Origin: Rhodovastum sp963714255
Lineage (GTDB): Bacteria > Pseudomonadota > Alphaproteobacteria > Acetobacterales > Acetobacteraceae
Assembly: GCA_963714255.1 (NCBI GenBank)
Contig: CAVQNU010000025.1
Span: 1 to 64,000, forward strand
Reading direction: 5' to 3'
DNA length: 64,000 nt
Shown: one piece after another, positions 54,902 through 63,800 of the stretch
Position numbering within the stretch: the stretch's first letter is position 1
How the letters are laid out: every line of letters begins with the position of its first letter
The notes under the pieces: model-generated
Told to the model about the DNA's origin: nothing
Database searches by the model: none
What the model saw: only the letters and a program-made list of their open reading frames with translations
Program-made: the position numbers and the translations under genes

Positions 54902-56152
54902 TCAGCCGCCCAGGTTCCACACCGCCTCGACCGTGGCCACGTCGAACGGATAGACGGTGCGGTAAATGCCGTTCGTGACCTGCTGGATCACCGGGGTTGC
55001 CTCGATGTTCTGGCCGGTCTCGTCGAAGCGCACGCCTTTCCATGGCACGATAAGCTGCTCGCCCGGCACGTCGGTCGCCACAAGCGCCTTGCGAATCGCC
55101 TCGGGGGTGGCGGCACCGGCGCGGTTGATGGCGTCGGCCAGCACCTGCAATCCGGTGACCTGGCGAGCGGTGTTGTCGTTCAGGTCCTTGCCGTTGCGCG
55201 CCCGATAGGCGCCGTTCACCGCCGGAATGGCCGGCCGCGCACGCACGGCATCGAGCGCGAACGACGAGCGGCTGAACACGCCTTCCGCCAGCGCGCCGCT
55301 TGCCTTCATGAAGTCCTGTTCCTGAAAGCCCGCCGCCTGGGCCATGATGGCGCGCGGGCGGTAGCCGATTTCGTTGAAGGCGCGCAGCATCAGAATGGCA
55401 TCGTTGGTGTAGCTGCTGGGCATCACCACATCGGCGTTCGCCGCCTTCAGCCGCTGCGCCTCGGTGGACAGCGACGGCGAGTTGGCGCGGTACTTGATGT
55501 CCGCCGCCACAATCATGCCCGCCTTCTCGGCAAGCTGGCGCTGCACGTTGCTGGAATCCGAGCCGTAAATCGAATCCTCGTAGATCAGCGCGACCGATTT
55601 CACCTTATGGCCGGTCTTGGCGCCGATCGCGCGATAGAACGCGAACATCGCCTCGGTGAACATCTCGTCGTGCGCCGTGGTGCGGAAAAACCATTTCAGG
55701 CCGCGCCGGTGCAGGCTGGGCGAGGAATTGTCCATCGCAAGGTAGGGCACTTCATAACGCTCGGCCACCTGGCTGATGGTGGCGGCGGTGGCCGAGGTAT
55801 AGCTGCCGATCAGCACCGGAACTTTTTCCTGGGTGATCAGGCGTTCGGCCTCAGCACGGGCCTTTTGCGGGTCGTTCTGGTGGTCGGCCATGATCACCCG
55901 CAGCTTCGCCCCGCCGAGCGCGGGCAGGCCGCCGCCGCGTCCCAGCAGGGTGGGAACCGGCTCGTGGTTGCCGTTGATCATGTCCACGATCACGCTGAGC
56001 GCCACCCGGGCGTCGTTGCCGATCGGCGCGGCATTGCCGGTCATCGGATAAATGGCGCCGATGACGACCTCATCGGCCGCGGCGGCACGGCTTGCGGTCG
56101 CGCCGGCCATGGCGACGGCGCCCGCGGACAACAGCAGGGTCCGGCGTTTCAT
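54902..56152 (-). CDS. ABC transporter substrate-binding protein (LivJ/LivK-type)
   Basis: 416 residues with a signal peptide (KRRTLLLSAGAVAMAGATASRA). Periplasmic-binding-protein type I fold: VIGAIYPMTGNAAPIGNDAR, VPVLIGSYTSATAATISQVA and a C-terminal TVEAVW. Such proteins bind branched-chain or other amino acids, amides or short-chain acids. First gene of the transporter unit. Confidence 0.88.
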   Translation of the reverse strand: MKRRTLLLSAGAVAMAGATASRAAAADEVVIGAIYPMTGNAAPIGNDARVALSVIVDMINGNHEPVPTLLGRGGGLPALGGAKLRVIMADHQNDPQKARAEAERLITQEKVPVLIGSYTSATAATISQVAERYEVPYLAMDNSSPSLHRRGLKWFFRTTAHDEMFTEAMFAFYRAIGAKTGHKVKSVALIYEDSIYGSDSSNVQRQLAEKAGMIVAADIKYRANSPSLSTEAQRLKAANADVVMPSSYTNDAILMLRAFNEIGYRPRAIMAQAAGFQEQDFMKASGALAEGVFSRSSFALDAVRARPAIPAVNGAYRARNGKDLNDNTARQVTGLQVLADAINRAGAATPEAIRKALVATDVPGEQLIVPWKGVRFDETGQNIEATPVIQQVTNGIYRTVYPFDVATVEAVWNLGG

Positions 56153-56306
56153 GCGTTCGCTCTCTCCCGTTGGCGCGGCGGAACCGGTTGGTCCGGTCCG
56201 GACACGCGGCGTGGCTTCCGGGCCGGCAGGATGCACGCGCGGGTGACGGAAGACCAGGGATCTGCCCCCCGGCGCCCGCACAGGCGCCGGCGAGAGCAGA
56301 ACCGGC

Positions 56307-57128
56307 TTAGCCGCCGACCTTCAGCGTGGAAACCAGGCCGCGCAGGCAGGCAATGACGGCAAGCGGCGGCAGCCTTCCGGTATGGGGATTGGCCTCGCCG
56401 GGCAGGTTCTCCACCGTCATGGTCAGCCGCGCCGCCTCGGCCTTCACCCGGATGGTGTGCGTGCTGTGCTCCACCGCCGGGTCGGCCCAGATCGCGACCC
56501 GCGTGCGCACCGGGCCGATCCCCGCCAGCGCCATCGCAGCGATGACATTGGCGCAGGACGGGAAAGCGGCCGCCGCCTCGACGGCGCTGCCCTCGAAAAT
56601 ACAGGCCGGCGCGGTGATCGCCAGCACATCGATGTTGTTCTTTGCCAGATATGGCGAGCCTGCCAGGCGGCGCGGCGGCCTGCGGGTTTCCAGGGTAACG
56701 CTGTCCACCGGCCCCTCGGCGCAGGCGCGCACGGCGTCCAGGCCCGGCAGCGACCCGGTCGGCACGACAATGCGTCCGCCGGTCTGCTGCGCCAGCGCCA
56801 CCAAGTACAGACGCGGCATCAGCGCGCCCACCGAACATGGCACGAACACCCGCCCGGCCTGCAGCGCCGGCTCGGCGATGCGCTCGAACACCGCGCCGGA
56901 TGCCGCCTCCACCACGATGTCGGCGTGCGCGGCCAATTCCTCCAGTTCGACGATCTCCGGCGGGTCGGCGAAGCCGGCCAGGTTGGCCGCCGCCTTGTCG
57001 AGGTTGCGTGCGCTCACCGCCACCAGGCGCAACCCTTCCACGCCATCACGCGCGGACGTGGAGTCCAGCGCCCGCGCCACCGCCAGCCCGATCGTGCCCA
57101 GCCCCCCGATCGCAACCGTCAGAGGCAT
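56307..57128 (-). CDS. nadX: L-aspartate dehydrogenase
   Basis: 273 residues. Rossmann start VAIGGLGTIGLAVARAL, the family block VPTGSLPGLDAVRA, ETRRPPRRLAGSPYL and a late HSTHTIRV. It oxidises L-aspartate to iminoaspartate with NAD(P), which can feed NAD synthesis (NadX) or aspartate catabolism; no nadA or nadC is adjacent. Start ATG near 57128 without a strong ribosome-binding site. Confidence 0.85.
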   Translation of the reverse strand: MPLTVAIGGLGTIGLAVARALDSTSARDGVEGLRLVAVSARNLDKAAANLAGFADPPEIVELEELAAHADIVVEAASGAVFERIAEPALQAGRVFVPCSVGALMPRLYLVALAQQTGGRIVVPTGSLPGLDAVRACAEGPVDSVTLETRRPPRRLAGSPYLAKNNIDVLAITAPACIFEGSAVEAAAAFPSCANVIAAMALAGIGPVRTRVAIWADPAVEHSTHTIRVKAEAARLTMTVENLPGEANPHTGRLPPLAVIACLRGLVSTLKVGG

Positions 57129-57178
57129 CGGCCAGATCCTTTGGTCACAAAAACGTCATGGTACGGAAAAACACGGAA

Positions 57179-57254
57179 TGGGGCGAGCGACGGGACTCGA
57201 ACCCGTGACATCCAAGACCACAACCTGGCGCTCTACCATCTGAGCTACGCCCGC
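57179..57254 (-). tRNA. tRNA-His (anticodon GTG)
   Basis: Reading the minus strand: seven-base acceptor stem GCGGGCG pairing with CGCTCGC (one G-T), D arm with TAGCTCAG, anticodon stem CCAGG/CTTGG around TTGTGGT (anticodon GTG), T arm ACGGG-TTCGAGT-CCCGT, discriminator C and encoded CCA. An extra G lies just 5' (complement of base 57255) opposite C73, the histidine-specific G(-1). Confidence 0.96.
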
Positions 57255-57315
57255 CATCCCGGTGGACGCGCGGTCTACGCCGATCCCGGCTGGTGCGTCA
57301 ACGGGGTGGCGGGGC

Positions 57316-57358
57316 GAAGGAAGGAAGGCCAGGGCTCTGCCCTGGCCTTCCTTCCTTC
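57316..57358. repeat. Palindromic repeat, copy 14: 20-bp perfect arms
   Basis: GAAGGAAGGAAGGCCAGGGC, TCT loop, exact complement. It ends 2 bp before the TGA of the class I aminotransferase gene (minus strand). Outer extension GGGGC/CACCCC is nearly paired. It is likely used as a terminator there. Confidence 0.82.
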
Positions 57359-57360
57359 CT

Positions 57361-58530
57361 TCACCCCACTCCGCCCCCGAAATGCGCCGCCAGTCGCGCG
57401 ATTGCCGCATCCAGCACCTCCGGGCGCTTACAGAACGCAAACCGCGCATAGTGGTTCGGCGCCGCGCCCTCGTAGAACGCGGTGACCGGAATGGCGGTCA
57501 CGCCGGCCTGTTCGGTGATGTGGCGGCAGAACGCAACATCGTCGCCGTTCCAGCCCAGCGGGGCGAAATCGGCGGTGATGAAGTAGCTGCCCTGCACCGG
57601 CAGCACGCCGAAGCCGATCCGCGCCAGCCCGTCGGCCAGGCGGTCGCGCCGTGCCGCCAGGCCGGCGGCCAGGCCGGTGAAATAGGCGCCCTCCTTGGCC
57701 AGCCCGACCGCCACGGCGCGCTGCAGGTTGGGCGCGGTGGTGAAGGCCAGGTTCTGGTGCGCCTTCGCAGCGACGCCTGCCAGGGCGGCGCAGGCGGTGA
57801 TGTAGCCCACCTTCCAGCCGGTCAGGGAAAACGTCTTGCCGGCGCTGCCGATGCGCAGGCAGCGCGCGCGCATGCCGGGCAGGGTCATCAGCGGAATGTG
57901 CCGCCAGCCGTCGTAGGTGATGTGCTCGTAGACCTCATCGCACACCGCATAGGCATCGTGACGGACCAGCAGATCGGCGATGAAGCCCAGTTCGGCCGCG
58001 GTGAACACTTTTCCGGTCGGGTTCATCGGCGTGTTGAACAGGATCGCCTTGGTCTTCGGCCCGAAGGCTGCGGCCAGTTCGGCGCGCGGCAGCTCCCAGC
58101 CGGGCGGCTGCAGCCGCACCAGGCGGGGCACCGCACCCAGCAGGCGCACCACCGGCAGGTAGGTGTCGTATAGCGGCTCGATCAGCACCACCTCGTCGCC
58201 CGGGTCGAGCAGCGCCATCAGGCTGGCGGTGATCGCCTCGGTGGCGCCGGAGGTCACCACCACTTCGGCATCGGGGTCGACCTGCAGCCCGTAGAAGCGG
58301 GCATTGGCGGCGGCCACGGCCTGGCGCAGTTCGGGCAGGCCGGTCATGGGCGGGTACTGGTTACGCCCGTCCAGCAGCGCCGCGGCGGCGGCGCGCACCA
58401 CGTCCTCGGGCCCGTCGGTGTCGGGGAAACCCTGGCCGAGGTTGATCGCACCATGCCGTGCCGCAAGCGCCGACATGACGGTGAAGATGGTTGTTCCGGT
58501 TGCCGACAACAGGGCGTTGGGCTGCTTCAC
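57361..58530 (-). CDS. Class I/II pyridoxal-phosphate aminotransferase
   Basis: 389 residues. N-terminal INLGQGFPDTDGPEDV, TSGATEAI, FNTPMNPTGKVF, the Schiff-base Lys in GSAGKTFSLTGWKVGY and a C-terminal FAFCKRPEVLD. It is closest to the methionine/kynurenine aminotransferase-like group (YbdL/KAT type), but the substrate is not certain. Terminated by copy 14. Confidence 0.9.
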   Translation of the reverse strand: MKQPNALLSATGTTIFTVMSALAARHGAINLGQGFPDTDGPEDVVRAAAAALLDGRNQYPPMTGLPELRQAVAAANARFYGLQVDPDAEVVVTSGATEAITASLMALLDPGDEVVLIEPLYDTYLPVVRLLGAVPRLVRLQPPGWELPRAELAAAFGPKTKAILFNTPMNPTGKVFTAAELGFIADLLVRHDAYAVCDEVYEHITYDGWRHIPLMTLPGMRARCLRIGSAGKTFSLTGWKVGYITACAALAGVAAKAHQNLAFTTAPNLQRAVAVGLAKEGAYFTGLAAGLAARRDRLADGLARIGFGVLPVQGSYFITADFAPLGWNGDDVAFCRHITEQAGVTAIPVTAFYEGAAPNHYARFAFCKRPEVLDAAIARLAAHFGGGVG

Positions 58531-58751
58531 CGCAGGCAGGCCTCCCCGGCCGGGCGCTGGCGGCGCCCTCCGGCCGGAGAGGACGGGCGCCTGAATGATG
58601 GCCTGCCAGTATGGAAGCGGCCGCGCACCGGTTCAACCGCGCCGCCCGGGACCGCATCGATTGGCGCGAAACCGGGCAGCGCCGCCCAGAAGGCGGGCGG
58701 CCCCGCTGCCGCAAGACAAGGCAGATTCACAAGGAACTGCGCATTGCCGGG

Positions 58752-58767
58752 TGGCACGCTTCGTGCA
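58752..58767 (+). promoter_or_regulatory. Candidate sigma-54 promoter upstream of glnB
   Basis: TGGCACGCTTCGTGCA matches the -24/-12 consensus (TGGCACG-N4-TTGCA) with one change. GG and GC are at the required spacing. It is 131 bp upstream of glnB, and nitrogen control of glnB-glnA through NtrC is common in alphaproteobacteria. A clear NtrC binding pair is not evident to me. The remainder of 58531-58897 holds no convincing gene. Confidence 0.6.
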
Positions 58768-58897
58768 AACCTGTGGCACCGCTCTATCTTCCGGTAGGAT
58801 AGGCGGTCGTGGGGGCGCCACCATCGGGCGCCGCAACGGCAGCCAGCAGAGTGCTGCCGGTATTTCAGGAGGGCGCCCGCCACCCGGGCGAACACGC

Positions 58898-59236
58898 ATG
58901 AAGAAGATCGAAGCGATCATCAAGCCGTTCAAGCTTGACGAGGTAAAGGAGGCGCTGCACGAGGTCGGCCTGCAGGGCATCACGGTGGTCGAGGCCAAGG
59001 GTTTCGGGCGCCAGAAGGGCCACACCGAGCTATACCGGGGCGCCGAATACGTCGTGGATTTCCTGCCCAAGGTGAAGATCGAGGTGGTTTGCGACGAAGA
59101 TTTGGTGGAGCGCGCGGTGGAGGCGATCGTGACCGCGGCCCGTACCGGCCGCATCGGCGACGGCAAGATCTTCATCAGCTCGATCGAGGAGGTGATCCGC
59201 ATCCGCACCGGCGAACGCGGACCGGATGCGGTCTGA
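58898..59236 (+). CDS. glnB: Nitrogen regulatory protein P-II
   Basis: 112 residues, exact family length. KKIEAIIKPFKLDEVKEAL at the start, the T-loop with the uridylylation Tyr51 (GHTELYRGAEYVVDF), and C-terminal GRIGDGKIF. It senses 2-oxoglutarate and ATP/ADP and controls GlnE/NtrB. It lies upstream of glnA, the usual pair. Confidence 0.96.
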   Translation: MKKIEAIIKPFKLDEVKEALHEVGLQGITVVEAKGFGRQKGHTELYRGAEYVVDFLPKVKIEVVCDEDLVERAVEAIVTAARTGRIGDGKIFISSIEEVIRIRTGERGPDAV

Positions 59237-59378
59237 CCGGCCGGACCGAATCGCGCCGGCCGACGAACGAAACCGACTTCCGGCCTCCTTGCGAACGACG
59301 TAAAGGGGCCGCCGACGGGAGCCGCGTGGGGCGGTTCCCTGCGCGCCGCCCGGCGGCGTTTGGACGAGGGATGAGATA

Positions 59379-60800
59379 ATGAGTAAAAAGGACAGCGACG
59401 TGGATAAGGTCCTGGACCTGCTGAAAGAGCACTCCGTCGAGTACGTGGACCTGCGGTTCACCGACCCGCGCGGCAAGTGGCAGCACACGGCGCAGCACAT
59501 CTCCACCATCGACGAAGACGTTTTCACCGACGGCTTCGGCTTCGACGGCTCCTCGATCGCCGGCTGGAAGGCGATCAACGAGTCCGACATGATCCTGCTG
59601 CCGGACGCCAGCACCGCGGTGCTCGACCCGTTCGCGGCCAAGCCGTCGCTGATCCTGGTCTGCGACGTGATCGAGCCCTCGACCGGCCAGCCCTACACCC
59701 GCGACCCGCGTAGCACCGCCAAGAAGGCCGAGGCCTATCTGCGGGCATCCGGCGTCGGCGATGTCGCCGTGTTCGGCCCCGAGGCCGAGTTCTTCGTGTT
59801 CAACAGCGTCAAGTTCGGCACCGGCCAGAATTATGGCATCTATCAGATCGACAGCCAGGAAGGCCCGCAGGCCAGCCTGAAGGACTACCCGGAAGGCAAC
59901 CTGGGCCACCGCCCGAGCGTCAAGGGCGGGTACTTCCCGGTGCCGCCGGTGGACAGCGAAAGCGACCTGCGCGCCGAAATGCTCTCCACCATGGCTGAAA
60001 TGGGCGTCGTGGTCGAAAAGCACCACCACGAAGTGGCGCAGTCGCAGCATGAGCTGGGCATCAAGTTCGGCCCGCTGGTGAAACTGGCCGACCACCTGCA
60101 GATTTACAAATACGTCATCCACAACGTGGCGCACAGCTACGGCAAGACCGCGACGTTCATGCCGAAGCCGATCTACGGCGACAACGGCTCGGGCATGCAT
60201 GTTCACCAGTCGATCTGGAAGGAAGGCAAGCCGCTGTTCGGCGGCAACGCCTATGCCGACCTGTCGGAGACGGCGCTGCATTATATCGGCGGCATCATCA
60301 AGCATGCCAAGGCGATCAACGCCTTCACCAACCCGACCACGAACAGCTACAAGCGCCTGATCCCGGGCTTCGAAGCGCCGGTGCTGCTGGCTTACTCCTC
60401 GCGCAACCGTTCGGCGTCGTGCCGCATCCCGTATGCGACCAGCCCGAAGGCCAAGCGCGTCGAAGTCCGCTTCCCCGATCCCGGCGCCAACCCGTACTTG
60501 GCTTTCTCGGCCATGCTGCTGGCCGGGCTGGACGGGATCAAGAACAAGATCCATCCGGGCGACCCGATGGACAAGGACCTCTACGACCTGCCGCCGGAAG
60601 AACTGCACGGCATCCCGACCGTCTGCGGCAGCCTGCGCGAAGCGCTCGGCGCGCTCGCGGCCGACCACGAGTTCCTGCTGGCCGGCGACGTGTTCACCGC
60701 CGACCAGATCGAGAGCTACATCGAACTGAAGTGGAACGAGGTGTACCGGTTCGAGCACACCCCGCATCCGGTTGAGTTTGAAATGTACTATTCGGTCTGA
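59379..60800 (+). CDS. glnA: Glutamine synthetase, type I
   Basis: 473 residues. Family blocks are DGSSIAGW, the metal-binding EAEFFVF, NGSGMHVHQSIWK, RLIPGFEAP and the adenylylation Tyr402 in DLYDLPPEE. It makes glutamine from glutamate and ammonia and is regulated by GlnB through adenylylation. It lies 142 bp after glnB. A GC-rich terminator hairpin follows 12 bp after the stop. Confidence 0.97.
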   Translation: MSKKDSDVDKVLDLLKEHSVEYVDLRFTDPRGKWQHTAQHISTIDEDVFTDGFGFDGSSIAGWKAINESDMILLPDASTAVLDPFAAKPSLILVCDVIEPSTGQPYTRDPRSTAKKAEAYLRASGVGDVAVFGPEAEFFVFNSVKFGTGQNYGIYQIDSQEGPQASLKDYPEGNLGHRPSVKGGYFPVPPVDSESDLRAEMLSTMAEMGVVVEKHHHEVAQSQHELGIKFGPLVKLADHLQIYKYVIHNVAHSYGKTATFMPKPIYGDNGSGMHVHQSIWKEGKPLFGGNAYADLSETALHYIGGIIKHAKAINAFTNPTTNSYKRLIPGFEAPVLLAYSSRNRSASCRIPYATSPKAKRVEVRFPDPGANPYLAFSAMLLAGLDGIKNKIHPGDPMDKDLYDLPPEELHGIPTVCGSLREALGALAADHEFLLAGDVFTADQIESYIELKWNEVYRFEHTPHPVEFEMYYSV

Positions 60801-63800
60801 ACGGCGCCTTCGCCCCCGCGCCGCACGGCGCGGGGGTTGCCGGGGCGTTGCCCCGGACCCCACCAGGGGCTTTGCCCCTGGACCCGACCAAGGGGCAAAG
60901 CCCCTTGGAACCCACTCATGAGTTCTTGGGGCGTGCTGGCGCTTTGCGCGATGGGGCGCTGCGTGCCATGCGGATCGACGGCAGAACCCTGGACGTCCCT
61001 GATCGTTTCGTGAATGCGTTGCACCAGTTCGCCGCCGCGCACCGGCTTGCGCAGCAGCGAAAACCGTGCCCCGGCGGACCCGTCCATCGCCGCGACGGCA
61101 TCGGCATGGGCGTAGCCGGTCAGCAGCAGGGCGGGCAGCCCGGGGCGGCGCGCCTGCGCCGCCTGGATGATGGCAATTCCGTCCATGCCAGGCATGGACA
61201 GATCGGTCACCAGAACGTCCACCGCATCCCCGGCGGCGAGCAGGGCGAGTGCCTCAGGTCCGCTGCCGGCCAGCAGCACGTCAAACCCCTCGTCCTCCAG
61301 AAACGCCGCGATCGTTTCGCGCACCAGGTCGTCATCGTCAACCAGCATGACGCGGCCCGACACCGGCAGCCTCGCGGGCCCGGATGCCCCCGTACCGGCA
61401 TCGCCGGCCGGCGCCGCCGCGCAAGCGGCCTCGGGTAGCCACAGCGTCGCCGTGGTGCCCTCTCCGGGGGTGCTCTCGATGTTCAGGGCGCCGCCTGACT
61501 GCTCGGCAAATCCCTTGGCCATCGACAGGCCAAGCCCGGTTCCGATGCCGACTCCTTTGGTGGTGAAAAACGGCTCGGTCGCTCGCACGAGCGTGGCCGC
61601 ATCCATACCGGCACCGGTATCGGCAACGCTCAGCCGCAGGTAGCGCCCCGGCGGCAGCCCGGCCGCGTGGACCGGCCCCTCCGGCGAGACGGCCTCGGCC
61701 GCGGCGGCCAGGACCAGCAGGCCGCCCTTCGGCATCGCGTCCCGTGCATTGGCGGCAAAATTGATCAGCACCGTCTCCAGCTGACCCTTGTCGGCCAGCA
61801 GCGACGGCAGACCGGCCGCCGCGCGGACCTCGACCTCGATGCCGGCCCCCAGCGTGTGAGTCAGCACTTCGCGCACACCAGCCAACAGGTCTGCCGCGTC
61901 CAGGCTTTCGGCGTGCAGGTCGGCGCGCCGGCCGAAGGCCAGCAGACGCCCGGTAATGCCAGCCCCCCGCCCGGTCGCCTCGATCGCCAGCCGCGCCAGG
62001 CGGCGAACCCCGGCCTCGTCGGCCGGGTTGCGCTCGATCAGCCCGACCGCCCCCGCGATGGCCTGCAGCACGTTGTTGAAATCATGCGCGATACCGCCGG
62101 CGAGCTGGCCGAGCGCCTGCAGCCGCTCGCCATGCGCGGCCCGCTTCTGCACCACCTCGCGGGCGGCGACTTCCGCGCGTACGCGCGCCTCCAGCTCCTC
62201 GGTGAGGCGGCGCAACGCCGCTTCGGTCTCGCGGCTTGCGGTAATGTCGATGTTCAGCCCGACCATGCGTACCGCGTTCCCGTCGGCATCGCGCAGCACT
62301 TTGGCCCGGACGAGCAGCCAGCGGACCTCCCCGTCGGGCCGGAGGACGCGGTACTCGCTGTTATACGTCGCGCGTCCGCCGGTGAGCAGCGCGCACTCCT
62401 CGGACCATACCCGGTCGCGGTCTTCAGGATGCAGACTGTTCAGCCAGAACGCCACATCGGGATTCTCCGGCCGCGGCATGTACCCGTGCAGCAGCCACTG
62501 CTCTTTCGACCAGATCACCGTGCCGGCGCGCACGTCCCATTCCCACACGCCAAAGCCCGCCGCGTCGCGGGCCAGCTGCAGGCGCACTTCGCTCTCGTGC
62601 AGCGCCGCCTCGAAGCGCTTGCGTTCGGTAATGTCGTCGAAGAAAACGATAATGCGCTCGGGCTTGCCCTCGGCGTCGCGCAGCAGCGATGCCGTCACCG
62701 CAACCCAGCCGCAGCTGCCATCCCGGCGCAGAAAGCGTTTCTGCATCGTCTGCACCGCAATCTCGCCGGCCAGCAGCGCGTTCATCTGGGCCAGATCGGC
62801 CTGCCGGTCATCGGGATGGGTTACGTCCTGGAATCGGGACCCGATCAGCGCGTCGCGGGCGTAGCCGGTAATCGCGCACAGCCTGTCATTGACCCTGAGC
62901 CAGGTGCCGTCCAGGCCAAGCTGGGCGATGCCGACCGCCGCCTGCTCGAACGTGGCACGGATCAGATCCTCGCTCTGGCGCAGCGCAGAGGTGATGCGCC
63001 GCTCCTCGGTCACGTCGCGGAAGAACGCCGTTACCCCGTCATGCGACGGGTAGGCATGCGCTTCGAACCAGGTCGCGAACGCGGGGGAATAGCCGACCGT
63101 ATGGACCGGCTGGCCGCCCTCCATCGCCGCCCGGTAGCCGGCGGCGAAGACGCTGTCGCTGGTGCCGGGAAACGCCTCCCACAGAACCTGGCCCACCAGG
63201 TCGCGGCCCTGCGCGACATGCGCCTTCGCGCGCGCGTTGAGATAGGTGATGCGCCAGGTGCGATCGAACACGATCACGCTGTCGGTCGTGCTTTCGAGCG
63301 CGGTGCGCAGGGCGCGCTCGCGGCTGTCGAGCGCCGCCGCCATGGCATCGAAGGCGGCGGCCAGGCGGCCGAATTCGCTGCGGTCGCCGCGCAGGCCGGT
63401 GCGGGCGGCGAGATCGCCGGCGCGCCAGCGGTCGGCCATCCCGAGCAGCCGGTTGACCGGCCGGCAAATCAGGCGCGGACCGAGCAGCGCGGTCAGCGCC
63501 AAAGCCAGTACGGCGCCGGCAACAATCAGCAGCAGCCCGGTGCGGGAGGCGCGGCTGACCGCAGCGAAGGCGATGTCCTGGTCCAGCCCGACCCAGATGC
63601 GCAACCGCCTGGGATCCGGACCCGGAGGCAAATACGCGGCGATTTGCCGGCGCCCGTCCAGGCTGGTCATCGGGACGACCCCGATCGCGTCGCCTTCCAG
63701 GGTGAACCGGTCCGTGGCCGGAATGGGCCGGCCGACATAGCGCGCAGCCTCGGGCGTGCGGGCGAGGATGACGCCGTTCCGGTCCGCAATCGAGGCGATC

